A stretch of DNA of 64,000 bases, taken from positions 62,001 through 126,000 of the forward strand of contig JAHLMK010000004.1 of assembly GCA_019915135.1 (NCBI GenBank), given 5' to 3'. The notes beneath the pieces are model-generated. The model had not been told where the DNA came from. It saw only the letters and a list, made by a program, of their open reading frames with translations, and did no database searches. Shown here in pieces: positions 53,433 through 64,000 of the stretch; the first letter of the stretch is position 1; every line of letters begins with the position of its first letter. The stretch is from Strobilurus pachycystidiatus. Its lineage: Eukaryota; Basidiomycota; Agaricomycetes; Agaricales; Physalacriaceae. The position numbers and the translations under genes were made by a program.

Positions 53433-53875
53433 TCATTCTAGGAGGACGACCTGAACATCCTTGTCCTTCGGATGCATAAGCAGCTCGGCGTCGAACGCCA
53501 CCTGGATGAGATCAGCAAGTATCTTGAAAGTCGCGAGCTCTTCACCCCACCTTCTTCTGACGCTTCGCAGCGCGAAGTGTGCCATTCAGGGCCTCGACTG
53601 CGAACCTGTAAGTATACAATCCAAAACGCAATCGCGAACGTACGTGTGTTCGCGGTCTTCTCAAATAGTATTCCGTACGAGACGCTGTATTTGCCGTCGC
53701 TGTTCTTGGTTCCGAATTCCTTGATCGCATCTGGCAGTGGGAGACGTGTTACGACCAAATCATGACTTTGGTCACTACTAACCTATGAGAATCTGGATTT
53801 CGCCATCGACGTTGACCACTATCGTTTGGACATCGATCGCATCAAGGTCATCAAAGGACGAATGCCGGACTTACT
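53433..53875 (-). CDS. Costars-domain protein (ABRACL-like), start codon split by an intron
   Basis: Five pieces on the minus strand, 53875, 53818-53783, 53730-53644, 53597-53551 and 53501-53433, give 79 residues, close to the 81 of animal ABRACL. Conserved Costars blocks are NVDGEIQILIDAIKEFG, TKNSDGKYSVSYGILFE, ANTLEALNGTLRAAKRQKK and DVQVVLLE at the very end. The protein start needs an A at 53875 joined to TG at 53818-53817 across a GTAAGT...TAG intron of 56 bases. No other in-frame ATG precedes NVDGE. Costars proteins are small winged-helix-like proteins that promote actin dynamics. Other introns are 52, 46 and 49 bases. Confidence 0.85.
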
Positions 53876-54732
53876 TGCGATGGATGATGATTGTACGAAG
53901 CGAAGTGAAGGTTTGTTGTGTTCTGTTAGGATCCGAGGAGACTCGGACCATCAATTCACTTTCACTCCTTACTTCAACACTTTTCTGAGCACCAATCTGT
54001 CTTCTACGCTGAAACCACGGGCTTTCGTCATCCATTACTGGCTTACGCCGTCTACATAATGGATGATGCACTAGCTCACGGCGTCGTGTCGAGTGGACTC
54101 AACATAAATGCGCACTAGACCAGGCTGGTGCTGCTCGACCTGGACGAAGAAAATAGTACAAGGAACCGAGACCATCCAAGTTGGGTTAGCTGCGAGTAAC
54201 AACTTAAACTCATGTTCTTTGAGTGGAGGCTTTGAGATCTGGTAGCGTCACTTTTGTTTCTGCAGCCTGCTAGTAGATGCTGAACGGTGTGGTTCAACTC
54301 CGTATATCTTCTGCAGACATAGATTCTGATTTAGAGTCAAAAAGCTCTTGACTCGAGTTGATCCTCAGAACACCACGTCCACGTGGACGGCTTTGATCTC
54401 GACCACCATGACGCTGCTTGCCTTGGGATCATCTACCACCGGCTTCGCCAACAAGTGAAGGTCAGAGTGGCTGCTTCTAATTCCATGGTATATTTCCTAA
54501 TGACGCAGATCTTATACAAAAACCTCCCTCACGTGTAGCAGCTCGCATGGTCCGCTTCGCGGACCGCGATTGTCGCGTTCCTCTGCCTTCTTCGAAACAT
54601 CAAGTGACAGGTCATCTGTAGCACTCCAAGTATTTAGAGAGTAGCTCAAGGTATGTTGAGGAGATTGCAATCGCATCTCAAGATGGTGACCCTCGTCTCT
54701 GACATTCAAGAAATTGTTCTCACGGCTTCCAG
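53876..54732. other. Intergenic, nothing firmly supported
   Basis: Short coding-like runs (for example about 54390-54460, plus) are not joinable into a gene. The part next to 54733 should hold the GH127 promoter. Confidence 0.45.
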
Positions 54733-57571
54733 ATGCATCCCTTCAACGGTCTTGGGAGACTCTTCTCTCTGTCGCTTGGGTTATCTGCATTGGGCCAGCG
54801 TAAGTGGAGCCTCGGTCGAATATATGTATGGTCTTGCTGTGATCTCACATTCACCCAGTTCAAGCGCCGAAGTACAACAGGCTACCAGTGGGAGCAGTCA
54901 AGCCCATCGGCTGGGCGCTCGATTACGCCAAAGTGCAGAGTGATGGTCTTCCTGGTCACCTCATGGATTGGGCTGCCTATGTCAAAGGTTCCATATGGAG
55001 CCCAAATGGATCTCTCGAGTACAGCGAGATGCACGAATCCGCACCTTATTGGTTGTACGTCCCAGCACCGCTTCTGTTTGTTTCAAGCACATATGACGAA
55101 GATGACTTGTCTTAGTAACGGGCTTGTTCCTTTGGCTTTCCAACTCGAGGACGACAGACTAATCGGCCAGGTCCAAACCTTCTTGGAGCATAACCTCGAA
55201 CTTGCCGAGGCGAGCGACGACGGGTGGATTGGACCCGAAGTCTACGTCGCAAACGCAACGATACCGCGTCTAGTTTGGCCAAGGTATCTCATGCTGATGG
55301 CTCTCACGGTTAGTACGCCTCCGCTGGTTCTCCTTGCTGTGCTCGAAGGACTGTGTTGATGTCGATTTAGCAATACGCCGAAGCCGATCCCACCCAGACA
55401 GACCGAATCGTCGCCGTCATCCACCGCTTCGTGGATCTCGTATACACGATCTTCAGCACAAACTCGGAGGGCGACCCAAGTCTTGGTTTTCAATTCGGAT
55501 ACCAGTATGTGCGGTGGGAAGAGGCAAGTCCAATCATTTGCTCGTTCTGTTGATGTACTGATAGACTGGATTGGACATAGTTAATCCTTTCGCTGCAGTG
55601 GCTCTATGACAACTACCCAGACGGGAAGGAGGATAAGCTCATTGCATTGATGGCCATCGTTCGCAACGCGGGCTTCTCGTGGAAGAATGATTGGTATACC
55701 GACGACAAATTCATAAAGACTGCGGCGACGGAATTCTATACCTATACGTGCGTCCACAGCTTGATTCAGTTCGAACGCAGCCCTCATCACGCTACTCTCT
55801 AGCCATGGCGTCAACAACGGCGAAGGTTCATACCTTGATCATCTTATTACAGTGATATTGACTAATTCTGATTGTAGCAATGAAATCTGAAGCTCTGGCA
55901 TGGCGATTCACGAACGACGAGACAGACAAGGACAGTACTTTCAAGCGGATAAACCTTCTTTACACCTATCACGGACGCGCCAGTGGAACCTACTCTGCCG
56001 ATGAGCATCTTGCAGGTCTTGGACCGTCTCGAGGGTACGTACACCAGACTTCTCCGTGGCCCCTTCGTATCTCAGTTCTCATACAGTACAGAGACATGCA
56101 CAGTCGTTGAGCAGATATTCTCCCTGGCTCTAATCTACCAGATTTTCGGGAACAACTCCGTAGCTGATCGTGCGGAGAAGATTGGTTCGTGCAGTCCCCA
56201 ATCGATTTATTTCCGGAGGATGTTGAGATTTCTGCCCAGCGTACAACGCCCTCCCTGGTGCGATCACATACGACTTCTGGGCGCATCAGTACGATCAGGA
56301 GGTCAACCAGATCTGGGCACAGGTCATGGACCCGCCTCCGTTTGCAAGCAACGGCCCTAATTCCAACGTCTTCGGGTTTGAGCCGTAAGACTAGTGTGGG
56401 TCCGTCTCTTCTATTTGAGCTCACATTTCCCAGGAACTACCCTTGCTGCACCGTCAACCACCCACAAGGCCTACCAAAGTTCTGGGCTAACTCCTTCGTG
56501 ACTGCCTCTCAGGCATCGGAGCTCCTTCATGTTTTCTTGGGTCCGACACATTTCTCTGGAACGTTGGCTGGGAATAATGCTGTTGATGGTGCGTCACGGT
56601 CTGGCATTCAACCCGAAATCGCCGTTTACTGAATACTCCTGCTCTGGCAGTCACTGTCGACACGTTATATCCCTTCAATCACACGCTCAAATACACCGTG
56701 AGCGCGACAAAGGCTTTCAACTTCAAGATCCGAATCCCCGACTGGGCGACAAAAGCTAGCCTGGTTAGCGTGAACGGGAAGAAAGCGACTGCTCTGAACA
56801 CGGATTCAGATAGCTATGAAAATGTGCAGGTAGGTTTCCCAGTCGTTCTTAGGCGTGATGCCTTTATCTGAGCATGCACTAGGTCAGCAAAGGAACGACG
56901 CACATCACCTTGTCGCTCGGTGCAGAGCTGGACGTTGAAACCAGGACCAACGGTGCCGTAGCGGTGACATATGGCGCTTTGAATTATGTCGTTCAATTGG
57001 CGTACAACGAGACGACTGGGCCTGGGCTCAGGTGAGTCAATTGGCATCCCCACCTATTCTGAACGCTGGAATGATCACTCAGGAGCACTCAAGCGCTTGC
57101 CGATGCTGAACGGCTCTTCCCAGACGCTCCGGAACAGTACTTCACTGCCGTGAGTCCTTCTGCTTGCCCTACACAGTGTTATATTGACAACAACTCGGTG
57201 TAACAGTACGACAATCATACAGTTGACCACACCATGCTCCCCACCGTTAGATGGGAGCTCGCTATCGATCCATCAACGATTCAGATTGTCGACAAGTCTG
57301 CAGGTATAACATCACTTCCATACTATACGTGGGCTCCTGGGTCGCAGCCCATCACTATGACTGGTACGCCGCCCTCTTGATGTCGCCGACACGATTTCAA
57401 ACGTTTCTCGTAGCTACAGCCTGTCCCATTGCATGGGGCTTAACCGACAACACGGCGGCGGACCCGCCGACAAGCCCCAATACCTGCATCGGAGACACAT
57501 TCGAGGTGACCTTGGTGCCTTTTGGTGCAGCTAAGTTGAGGCTTGGTGAAATACCTACAATGAAAGCATGA
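54733..57571 (+). CDS. Secreted GH127 glycosidase (beta-L-arabinofuranosidase-like, DUF1680)
   Basis: Fifteen exons: 54733-54799, 54859-55054, 55116-55308, 55371-55523, 55581-55747, 55803-55825, 55878-56034, 56087-56184, 56240-56384, 56434-56588, 56651-56829, 56883-57031, 57083-57149, 57207-57363 and 57414-57571; 687 residues. A signal peptide of about 22 residues is followed by [54 protein letters not shown] and [20 protein letters not shown]321-x-C323 and C404-C405 correspond to the Glu/three-Cys zinc and nucleophile site of the family. Characterised members release beta-L-arabinofuranose from plant glycans; the exact substrate here is unknown. The intron 55524-55580 has a classical GC donor (GCAAGT). 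Exon 6 has 23 bases. Its stop lies 248 bases from that of the convergent phosphatase gene. Confidence 0.92.
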
Positions 57572-57819
57572 GATGATTTGGTTGTCAACCGAATGTCACC
57601 GATATATCGATGAGTTATCGCATGGCTTCAGTCAAGCAAAGGACCTCGGGTATAGTATTACACTCTACGTAGGCATAAACCGAATAGCAAGCAGTTCGTC
57701 AGCAAATGTGAATACATAGTCCGCCACCATGCGCTCTTGGCCCTCATTCCGAGTCACCGTTCCCCAGCGCGATTGCTGCGGGGTATCGATTTCCCAGGCC
57801 AACCCTGCGTCCTATCACC

Positions 57820-60005
57820 TTATTTCGGCGCATCCCCCGTAGTCGTCTCCCACTCTGGGCCCTCCGGAATGTTAAACTCCCCATGACAGTCATGCAACCA
57901 ATCCACCTCCTCTATTAGCTTCTTCTGCGCCTCGACAAACGTTGCTACAGGACACATCCCGTCTTTCTGGTCAGGGCAGCCTTCGATCCCCGTCAACGGC
58001 ACAACCCCATCGTTGATGATGATGCGAATCTGCTGCCCGGGAGTGGACGTGCACTCCAAGAGCTGGAACTGGACGTTGGTAGCGAATGGCGCGAGCTCGG
58101 AAACTTTGAACGTCCGTTCGGCCGGGATGTGATCGTAGGGGAGCGGACCGCCGGCAGCGAAGCTCGTGAGGTTCAGAGCGGTAATGACTGGTAATAGCGT
58201 AAGCTAGAAGAAGAGGTGAAGAAAAGGAACATACTGTTCAAAACCACGACCTCGTGCGTCGCGTCAACGTAAAGACTGTCGCCGAATGGGAACGTAGTAG
58301 GATCGTCGTCTAAGGTGGCGTTGGTCGAGAACCTGTGCTCTTTGATACGCTCCTGCGTCAAGCGAGACACGAGCTCCTGTACATAACCGACACCCTGCAC
58401 CCTCGCAACAGGTGATCCGAATCCCGAGTTGTACCAGAAGCCCAAATCGAGTGCATAATCAAAGCCATCCCATTCCTCTTCCGTGAAGAGACTGCAGAAC
58501 TTGGAGTATCCCAGAGCGACAGTCTGGAGAACCAATCAGGAAGGAGGACAAATTTGGAGAAGGATGGTCGCACCTCGTAAGCACACATCTGCTGCAAAAC
58601 ATAGACATCTTCAATCGTGAGGTTATAACCCTTCAGCTGGGGACCAAGGCGAGCCAACGCCTTTTCGAGATAGATAGCGGCCCATCTCTCGACATACCAT
58701 TTCCCGCGGTCGCTCACGGGGGCGTAACGTGCATTGGGACATCTGCGAGCAAAGGTCAGAGTCTATGCGGTCAACATGACGAAAACCCTTACGTCTTGTA
58801 TGGTGCAAGCGTGTTGTTGTAACCCTTCTCTTCGATAGTTATGCTCTGTAGATATTGGTCCTGGAAAGGATAGCCGAAGAAGCCAATAGCAAAGTTCATG
58901 GCAGAGTTGAGCATGCGGTCCTGAGATTCGGTTCGGAAGACAGGGAGGCGGTTAGCCTCCGTGAAGTTCTTGAGCAGGAAGCCGTATTTGAGCCGCATGG
59001 AAATTCCGAGGTCGACTAATCGAAATGAGTGGGTAATTAAAAATGAATGACTGGACACGCACATAATTGTTGACGTCCGAAAGGAGTCAGTACTGGTGAA
59101 ATAGGGTCGTGAGGGACGGGACAACGGAGAAGCGATAAGAGGTACCTTCTTCACCAAGTTTGTACGTCCTAGCAAACGAGTCAGAGATACCAGAAGTAGA
59201 AATGACTAACAACGCACCAGTCGTTCAGGAATTCGAGATCTCCAGAGGCCTCGACGTCTTCAGCGACTGCATTGAGTCGCGAGGAAAAGTTGGCAGGGCC
59301 GCCATACGACGCTATAGGAGAAATTGAGTAAGATTTCGCAGGGATGTATGGGGACGCACCCCAAGCGGTCGGATAACGTGCCCCGTGTCGGTGCAGGAAA
59401 TGCAAGCCAGTTATCCTACATGTCTGTGGTGGTTCCGGTCCAGAATCCAGGCCAAATGCCTTCCTATCAACGCTGTACCATGGGGAGAGATTTCCCCATT
59501 TCTTGAACAGGTCAAATTTCTTCGACTCTGACGGAGGAGCGACGAGGACGGCGGCGCCGGTGTGGATGGGGTAAGAAGGAGCGGTCGCGATGAGCGCAGG
59601 TTCAACGCCAGTGGGTGTTTCGCCTCCATAGCCAACGTTGGTGGGGAATAATGAGGGAAATGCGTTGGTAGGCTTGGATGGGGGGAATATGTCTCGCGTA
59701 GTCGAGCCGACGTAGGGCGGTGCGAATGCGACAGCATCATCGTTAGCGGCTACTGCGCCCCTGCTCGATGCGGCGGCGTCAGAGAAGCACGTAGTTCCGC
59801 ATATCGCGTACTGCGCTACAAAACAGCCAATAGTGCCCGCCAGAAAAGCTATAGCCAGGTGTAGCATATTGAAATGGGGTTGGCTGCAGAACGTCGGGCT
59901 GCTCTTGGGAGAAAGCACGAGCTCATCATCAACAGCACCGTGTGTCGGAAGTAGGAATTGTCTCTCCGCGTCGTCGCCACCCTTGTAGGAGCGTTCGGCG
60001 TCCAT
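57820..60005 (-). CDS. Membrane-anchored histidine acid phosphatase (phytase-like)
   Basis: Seven exons on the minus strand, 60005-59218, 59168-59146, 59092-59063, 59015-58793, 58742-58574, 58523-58235 and 58187-57820, give 629 residues. An acidic N-terminal tail of 46 residues precedes one hydrophobic span (about 47-66), so the enzyme is probably a type II membrane protein facing outside. A Ser/Thr/Pro-rich stalk follows, then the catalytic loop RHGARYP (206-212), whose His becomes phosphorylated. Further blocks are RTESQDRMLNSAMNFAIGFFG, YVLQQMCAYE and THEVV (500-504), where most branch-2 histidine phosphatases have a His-Asp pair. Paired cysteines near the end fit an extracellular fold. 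An earlier start at 60092 would add 29 residues; I prefer 60005. Likely role: releasing phosphate from organic esters. Confidence 0.9.
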
Positions 60006-60151
60006 CGTGCTGGCGGACGTCGGGGTAAGAGGACAAGGAGATATGCAGTCAGGCAAATCCATATGCGGGCCGCAGAACCGCAACCCCTGCATCGCCACGT
60101 GTCGTCGTCACTCTCCCTCCACACGACCACGGCCGCCAACATTAACCCAAA
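60006..60151. promoter_or_regulatory. 146-bp divergent promoter, phosphatase / sugar transporter
   Basis: The start codons of the minus-strand phosphatase (60005) and the plus-strand transporter (60152) are separated only by this GC-rich stretch. Both transcripts must begin within it or inside each other's leaders, which suggests coordinated expression. No TATA box is evident. Confidence 0.6.
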
Positions 60152-62293
60152 ATGGCTCCCCGCAGGCTGGTGGGGCAGTCGCTGCTGTATGCAGTCTCGA
60201 TATTCGCCAGCTTAGGCGTATTTCTCGTGCGTGTCTCTGCTTTCCTTACACGTCTCAGACAATTAACGACTAGCAGTTTGGATATGATCAAGGGTATGTT
60301 CGAGTCGGAACAGTGCGGAAGAGGGCGGGATGCTGACGGACGGTAGAGTCATGTCCGGGATCATCACTGGCCCGCACTTCCAAAGCTTCTTCAAGACGCC
60401 GGGGCCGATAGAAGTCGGCAGTATGGTGGCAGTACTTGAAGTCGGAGCATTCGGTACGTTTAACAATCCCGCCCCTTTGTCTTTACTCATTGTCAATGCG
60501 CACAGTAACGAGCGTCGCGGCGGGGCGCGTCGGCGATATCATTGGTCGGAAAGGCACGCTCTTCATCGGTGCTATCATCTTCACAATCGGCGGGGCTGTG
60601 CAGACGTTTACCACTGGATTCGCTGTGATGGTCATTGGCCGAATTATAAGTGGATTTGGCGTTGGACTTCTATCGTGCGCTACCCCTCGTTCAATCATCC
60701 CAGTTACTCAATCCTTTCTAGAACAATTGTACCAATCTACCAAAGCGAAATATCACCTCCAAATCATGTAAGGATGCCCTCGCCTGCCCTTGCTCCCCGC
60801 TCTCTCTCATACTCAGGCTTCAGAGAGGAGCGCTTGCATGTGCCGAATTTACTGGTAATGTTTTCGGTTACGCCGTTTCCGTCGTAAGTCAGGCATTCGA
60901 ACATCAATCATTTCTAATGCGTTCTAGTGGACGGACTACTTCTGTTCCTTCATCGACTCAGACTACTCCTGGCGCATACCACTATTTATACAATGCGTCA
61001 TTGGCGCCTTTCTCGCTGTCGGGACGCTTGTCATGCCAGAGAGTCCCAGGTAGTATTACACCCTCATCTGACCTTTTCAATCGACGCTGACCCTAGGGGT
61101 AGGTGGCTGCTGGACACCGACAAGGATGATCAAGGCATGCGGATACTTGCAGACTTACACGGCGGGGATCTAGACAATCCTGTTGCTAGAGCAGAATTTA
61201 GAGAGATAAAGGACAAGATTATATTGGAGGTGCGGCAGTCCGCCCACTTGCTATCCACCTTGCTGATGATATGATCTCAACACAGCGGCAAAGTGGAGAA
61301 GGTCGCTCGTACGGCATGATGTGGAAGAAATATAAACAGCGGGTCCTCCTCGCCATGTCATCACAGGCGTTCGCCCAACTCAACGGCATAAATGTCATTT
61401 CTTATTACGCTCCGCGCGTTTTTGAAGGTGTGCCCTTTCTTCTTAGACTCGTCGTCTCCTCTGACGTCTTTTCAGAGGCGGGATGGATTGGCCGGGATGC
61501 GATCCTCATGACAGGCATCAATGCCCTCATTTATGTTGCAAGCACAATTCCGCCATGGTACCTCGTCGACCGGTGGGGTCGACGCCCTATCCTTCTTTCC
61601 GGCGCCGTCGTCATGGGCTTATCCTTGTGTGCCACGGGCTATTGGATGTACCTGGACCTCCCCCAGACACCAAATGCCGTAGTTGTTTGTGTGATTATAT
61701 TCAACGCCGCGTTTGGTTATAGCTGGGGCCCGCTTCCGTGGCTGTACCCGCCCGAGATCATGCCGCTCACCGTAAGAGCGAAGGGTGTCTCAATATCGAC
61801 TGCAACGAATTGGGCCTTCAACACGCTTGTAGGGGAGATAACACCCTACCTACAGGAGGTCATCGAGTGGCGGTTGTATTTCATGCATGGATTCTTCTGC
61901 GCGTGTAGCTTTGTTCTGGTTTACTTCCGTAAGTCCTCTTCGTTCCTAGTCTTCTCGGCGCCGGGCTAAGTGCTTTCAGTGTACCCCGAGACGAAAGGTG
62001 TACCACTAGAGGAAATGGACGGCGTTTTCGGGGAGACCGACAGCAAGGGATACGCGACGCTACCACACTCAGGCTCAGGTGTATCCATTTACCCTCCAGC
62101 TCGGACGCAGGCAACTGGTTCGGATGGGTGGATATCGCGTCTATTCAATAGAAACACATCGAGGAAGAACTTGGGAAGACGACGAGAGGAAGAGGAGGCG
62201 CTAACAAGTCGGCGGCCAAGCGAGGACGGCGACGAAGAGGATCCATTCGTCGTTGGCGATGAGGAGTATGAGATGTTAGAGCATGGCAAGTGA
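60152..62293 (+). CDS. MFS sugar transporter (hexose/lactose permease type)
   Basis: Eleven exons: 60152-60226, 60277-60293, 60347-60453, 60506-60674, 60722-60767, 60824-60883, 60928-61049, 61103-61229, 61286-61427, 61476-61928 and 61980-62293; 543 residues. Sugar-porter signatures are all present: FGYDQGVMSGII in helix 1, GRVGDIIGRKG, PIYQSEISPP, MPESPRWLL, QLNGINVISYYAP, YLVDRWGRRP and VYFLYPETKGVPLEEMD. Twelve membrane helices are implied. The C-terminal 75 residues are cytosolic, with basic and acidic clusters (RRREEEE, EDGDEEDP). By family it is a plasma-membrane proton/sugar symporter; the sugar is not predictable. Exon 2 is a 17-base microexon encoding FGYDQG. The promoter is shared with the phosphatase gene. 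Confidence 0.93.
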
Positions 62294-62664
62294 GATGTAT
62301 ATATTTATTTATCTATGTATATAGTATTCCAGATATAATTGCCCGTCGATACCACGTCGATACCGCAGGCTGCGAACGTAAAACGTTGTTATAGTTTACC
62401 GTTGGGCAGCGAGAAATCGCTCAACCACTGGCAAGCGCTTCGAACGCCACTGTGTATCGGGATTCGGACCTTGGCGGCGTGTAAAGAGTTCTGTTGGACA
62501 ACGAAGATTTCTTGACTTTTTTGGTTCCACGTCCCTGGCCCCTTCTACAGGCACGTTCAATACTGTGGCGGACGCCCCAGGCGGATGATCGAGGCGGCGG
62601 CACAGGTAAGATGACAGATAATAGATATTATATACAATGATTGTTACGGCATACCAAAGCAACG
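62294..62664. other. Convergent 3' flank, nothing recognised
   Basis: About 370 bases between the 3' ends of the transporter and the F-box-like gene, AT-rich at the start (TATATATTTATTTATC). No gene is seen. Confidence 0.5.
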
Positions 62665-64000
62665 TTACACCCCAGTGAGATAAACTTGCCTGACGACTTC
62701 AAGCTCGTCGGGTGGCCCACTGGCACCTAGATCCATGGAATTTGCCGCAGCCTCGGTCAACACATAATGATTTGGGGGATGGCGGGGATCGGTGATGGTG
62801 ACGCTGGTCAGCAGCGGCCACTTGTTACCGGCAAGATTGAAGGGGATTTGCTTCTGCAAGTTCGAAGTACATCAGCACGCACGGCTGACATGAATGTAGG
62901 ATTACTTACGAGAATGTTATCAGCGCCGTGTTTCAATGCACTGTCAAGCGTGACAGTTATATTTAGATAGCTCAGATTTGTGAAATCGAGAAGACACGCG
63001 AAGGCGATGTCGTTGATACACCATTCGGACCGGAAGTCATCCGGAATGACGGTCAAGAATCGCAGGGCGTCTTTATGCCTCGATAGAGCACTAGTCCAGA
63101 ACCTAACTCCCAACGGCAAAGGCAGAAGCGCCGCGTTCTTCGAAGCCGAACCGGTTCCGTCAATGACAAGCTCATGCAAGCCGTTATAAGATGACAGATA
63201 ATTGAGGAAAGCATCCTCAATGCTGACGTTTCGGAGGGAAATCGACAGAAGGCAGGTACCGCGGTTCTGTATGGCGTCCCAGAATTCGCCTGGTACATCC
63301 ATAGATGAGAATGAAATGTGTCTGATCTGCGCGAAGCAGTTAAGGCACGAAGGGATGTCGCGATGGTGCAATGGAACAGCAAAAAGGTCCAGCGTGTCAA
63401 GAGAACGGAGGTTTAAGTTGTCGAGATCCCAGACGTGCTGGGCCGGTTCTTTGGAGCTAGGGTTCCCGTTCTCTTGCCACAGTACTGGGAAGGAATGAAG
63501 GGTTACACGCGTCAGGTTTTTGTTCCGTGAAAGCAGTTGTCGAATCGCCCAGGGCTTCAGCCTTCGAGCGAGTGGAGACATTGAGATGTCTTACGTCCCC
63601 GAAGGAGAAGAGAGCCTCGGAAACATCTGCAGCCGGAGGGTCATTCTGTATATCGATGTTCATCTCGTCGACTTTAGCAAGACGCTGAATGTTTCGTAAA
63701 CTTCGGCATAATGAGGGGAGTTCCTTCTTTGTAAGGCCTTCCCGCGGTAACGTCCATGTAAAACTTGACCGTGGTCTATCAGCTTTCGAGGACACGAGTA
63801 GGTAGAATACAATCTACCTGAGCTTGAGCAGAGATGGGAGCAAAGTGGAGGCATGAAGCAGCAAGGACAGCGTTTTCTCGTAGAAGCGATCTTCTCTCTT
63901 CAGAATACGATGCACCAAGATACGATGGAAGAGACTGCGTGAGTCGCAGTAGTAGAATGTATGACACTCTGTGGTTATATGCAGGTGCTTGACGTGCTTT
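62665..64000 (-). pseudogene. F-box/LRR-like gene, 5' end outside window, one frameshift
   Basis: Minus-strand pieces are 64000-63818 (open at the window edge), 63775-about 63582, about 63581-62910 and 62853-62665. The protein has LRR-like segments (LDTLDLFAVPLHHRDIP, IRHISFSSMD, LHELVIDG, LSYLNITVTL) and ends VVRQVYLTGV. The start KHVKHLHITTECH with SLLLHASTLLPSLLKLR resembles the region after an F-box in related mushroom proteins. Introns 63817-63776 and 62909-62854 splice cleanly. Around 63580, however, the frame shifts by one base between SFGDVRHLN and SPLARRLKPW, with no usable intron to bridge it. Either this copy is broken or the base count is wrong there. A shorter product of 287 residues could start at ATG 63581. 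Confidence 0.65.

Noticed and set aside
1..64000. CRISPR arrays, bacterial operons, ribosomal RNA genes
   Set aside because: No regularly spaced identical repeats with unique spacers, no rRNA-like sequence, and the gene architecture is clearly fungal.

Overview
This window is nuclear DNA of a filamentous basidiomycete, almost certainly a mushroom-forming agaricomycete. Genes are broken by many very short GT-AG introns (about 41 to 111 bases, most 45 to 70). Product types fit: a SWR1-complex actin-related protein, a Zn2Cys6 regulator, F-box proteins, a membrane-anchored GH5 exo-glucanase, a DUF6589 protein and lipopeptide pheromone precursors ending in a CaaX box. Gene models below were joined by hand: splice phases were checked against protein family conservation, and the summed exon lengths of every complete model divide by three.

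Left part (1-28 kb), mostly housekeeping and secretory genes with long empty gaps: ARP6 (201-2091, +), a broken TANGO2/NRDE-family gene (5866-6945, +), a Zn2Cys6 transcription factor (8929-7334, -), a base-exchange type phosphatidylserine synthase (10903-13224, +), a GH5 exo-beta-1,3-glucanase (16323-18941, +), an intronless F-box protein (23643-24980, +) and a small basic protein (27009-27724, +).

Middle part (28-53 kb), a repeat-rich, mating-type-B-like region. Two almost identical 37-residue pheromone precursor genes ending in CVVA lie in opposite orientation at 28.5 kb (-) and 52.8 kb (+), each with a TATA box and a 3' UTR intron. Inside them lies a second inverted pair of related small Pro/Tyr/Gly-rich proteins (29.7 kb -, 49.9 kb +). 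Between these arms are two intron-containing tRNA-His(GUG) genes in opposite orientation around a 1258-residue low-complexity protein, two identical tandem copies of a 985-bp terminal-inverted-repeat element, a convergent gene pair (DUF6589 protein plus RecQ-like helicase) enclosed by diverged inverted repeats, and a 1.5-kb TIR element. The DUF6589/helicase unit with its inverted repeats and hairpin ends is the best candidate here for an undescribed mobile system. No STE3-type pheromone receptor was found.

Right part (53-64 kb), dense again: a Costars/ABRACL protein whose start codon is split by an intron (53875-53433, -), a secreted GH127 enzyme (54733-57571, +), a membrane-anchored histidine acid phosphatase (60005-57820, -) that shares a 146-bp divergent promoter with an MFS sugar transporter (60152-62293, +), and the 3' part of an F-box/LRR-like gene with one frameshift, cut by the window end (-).
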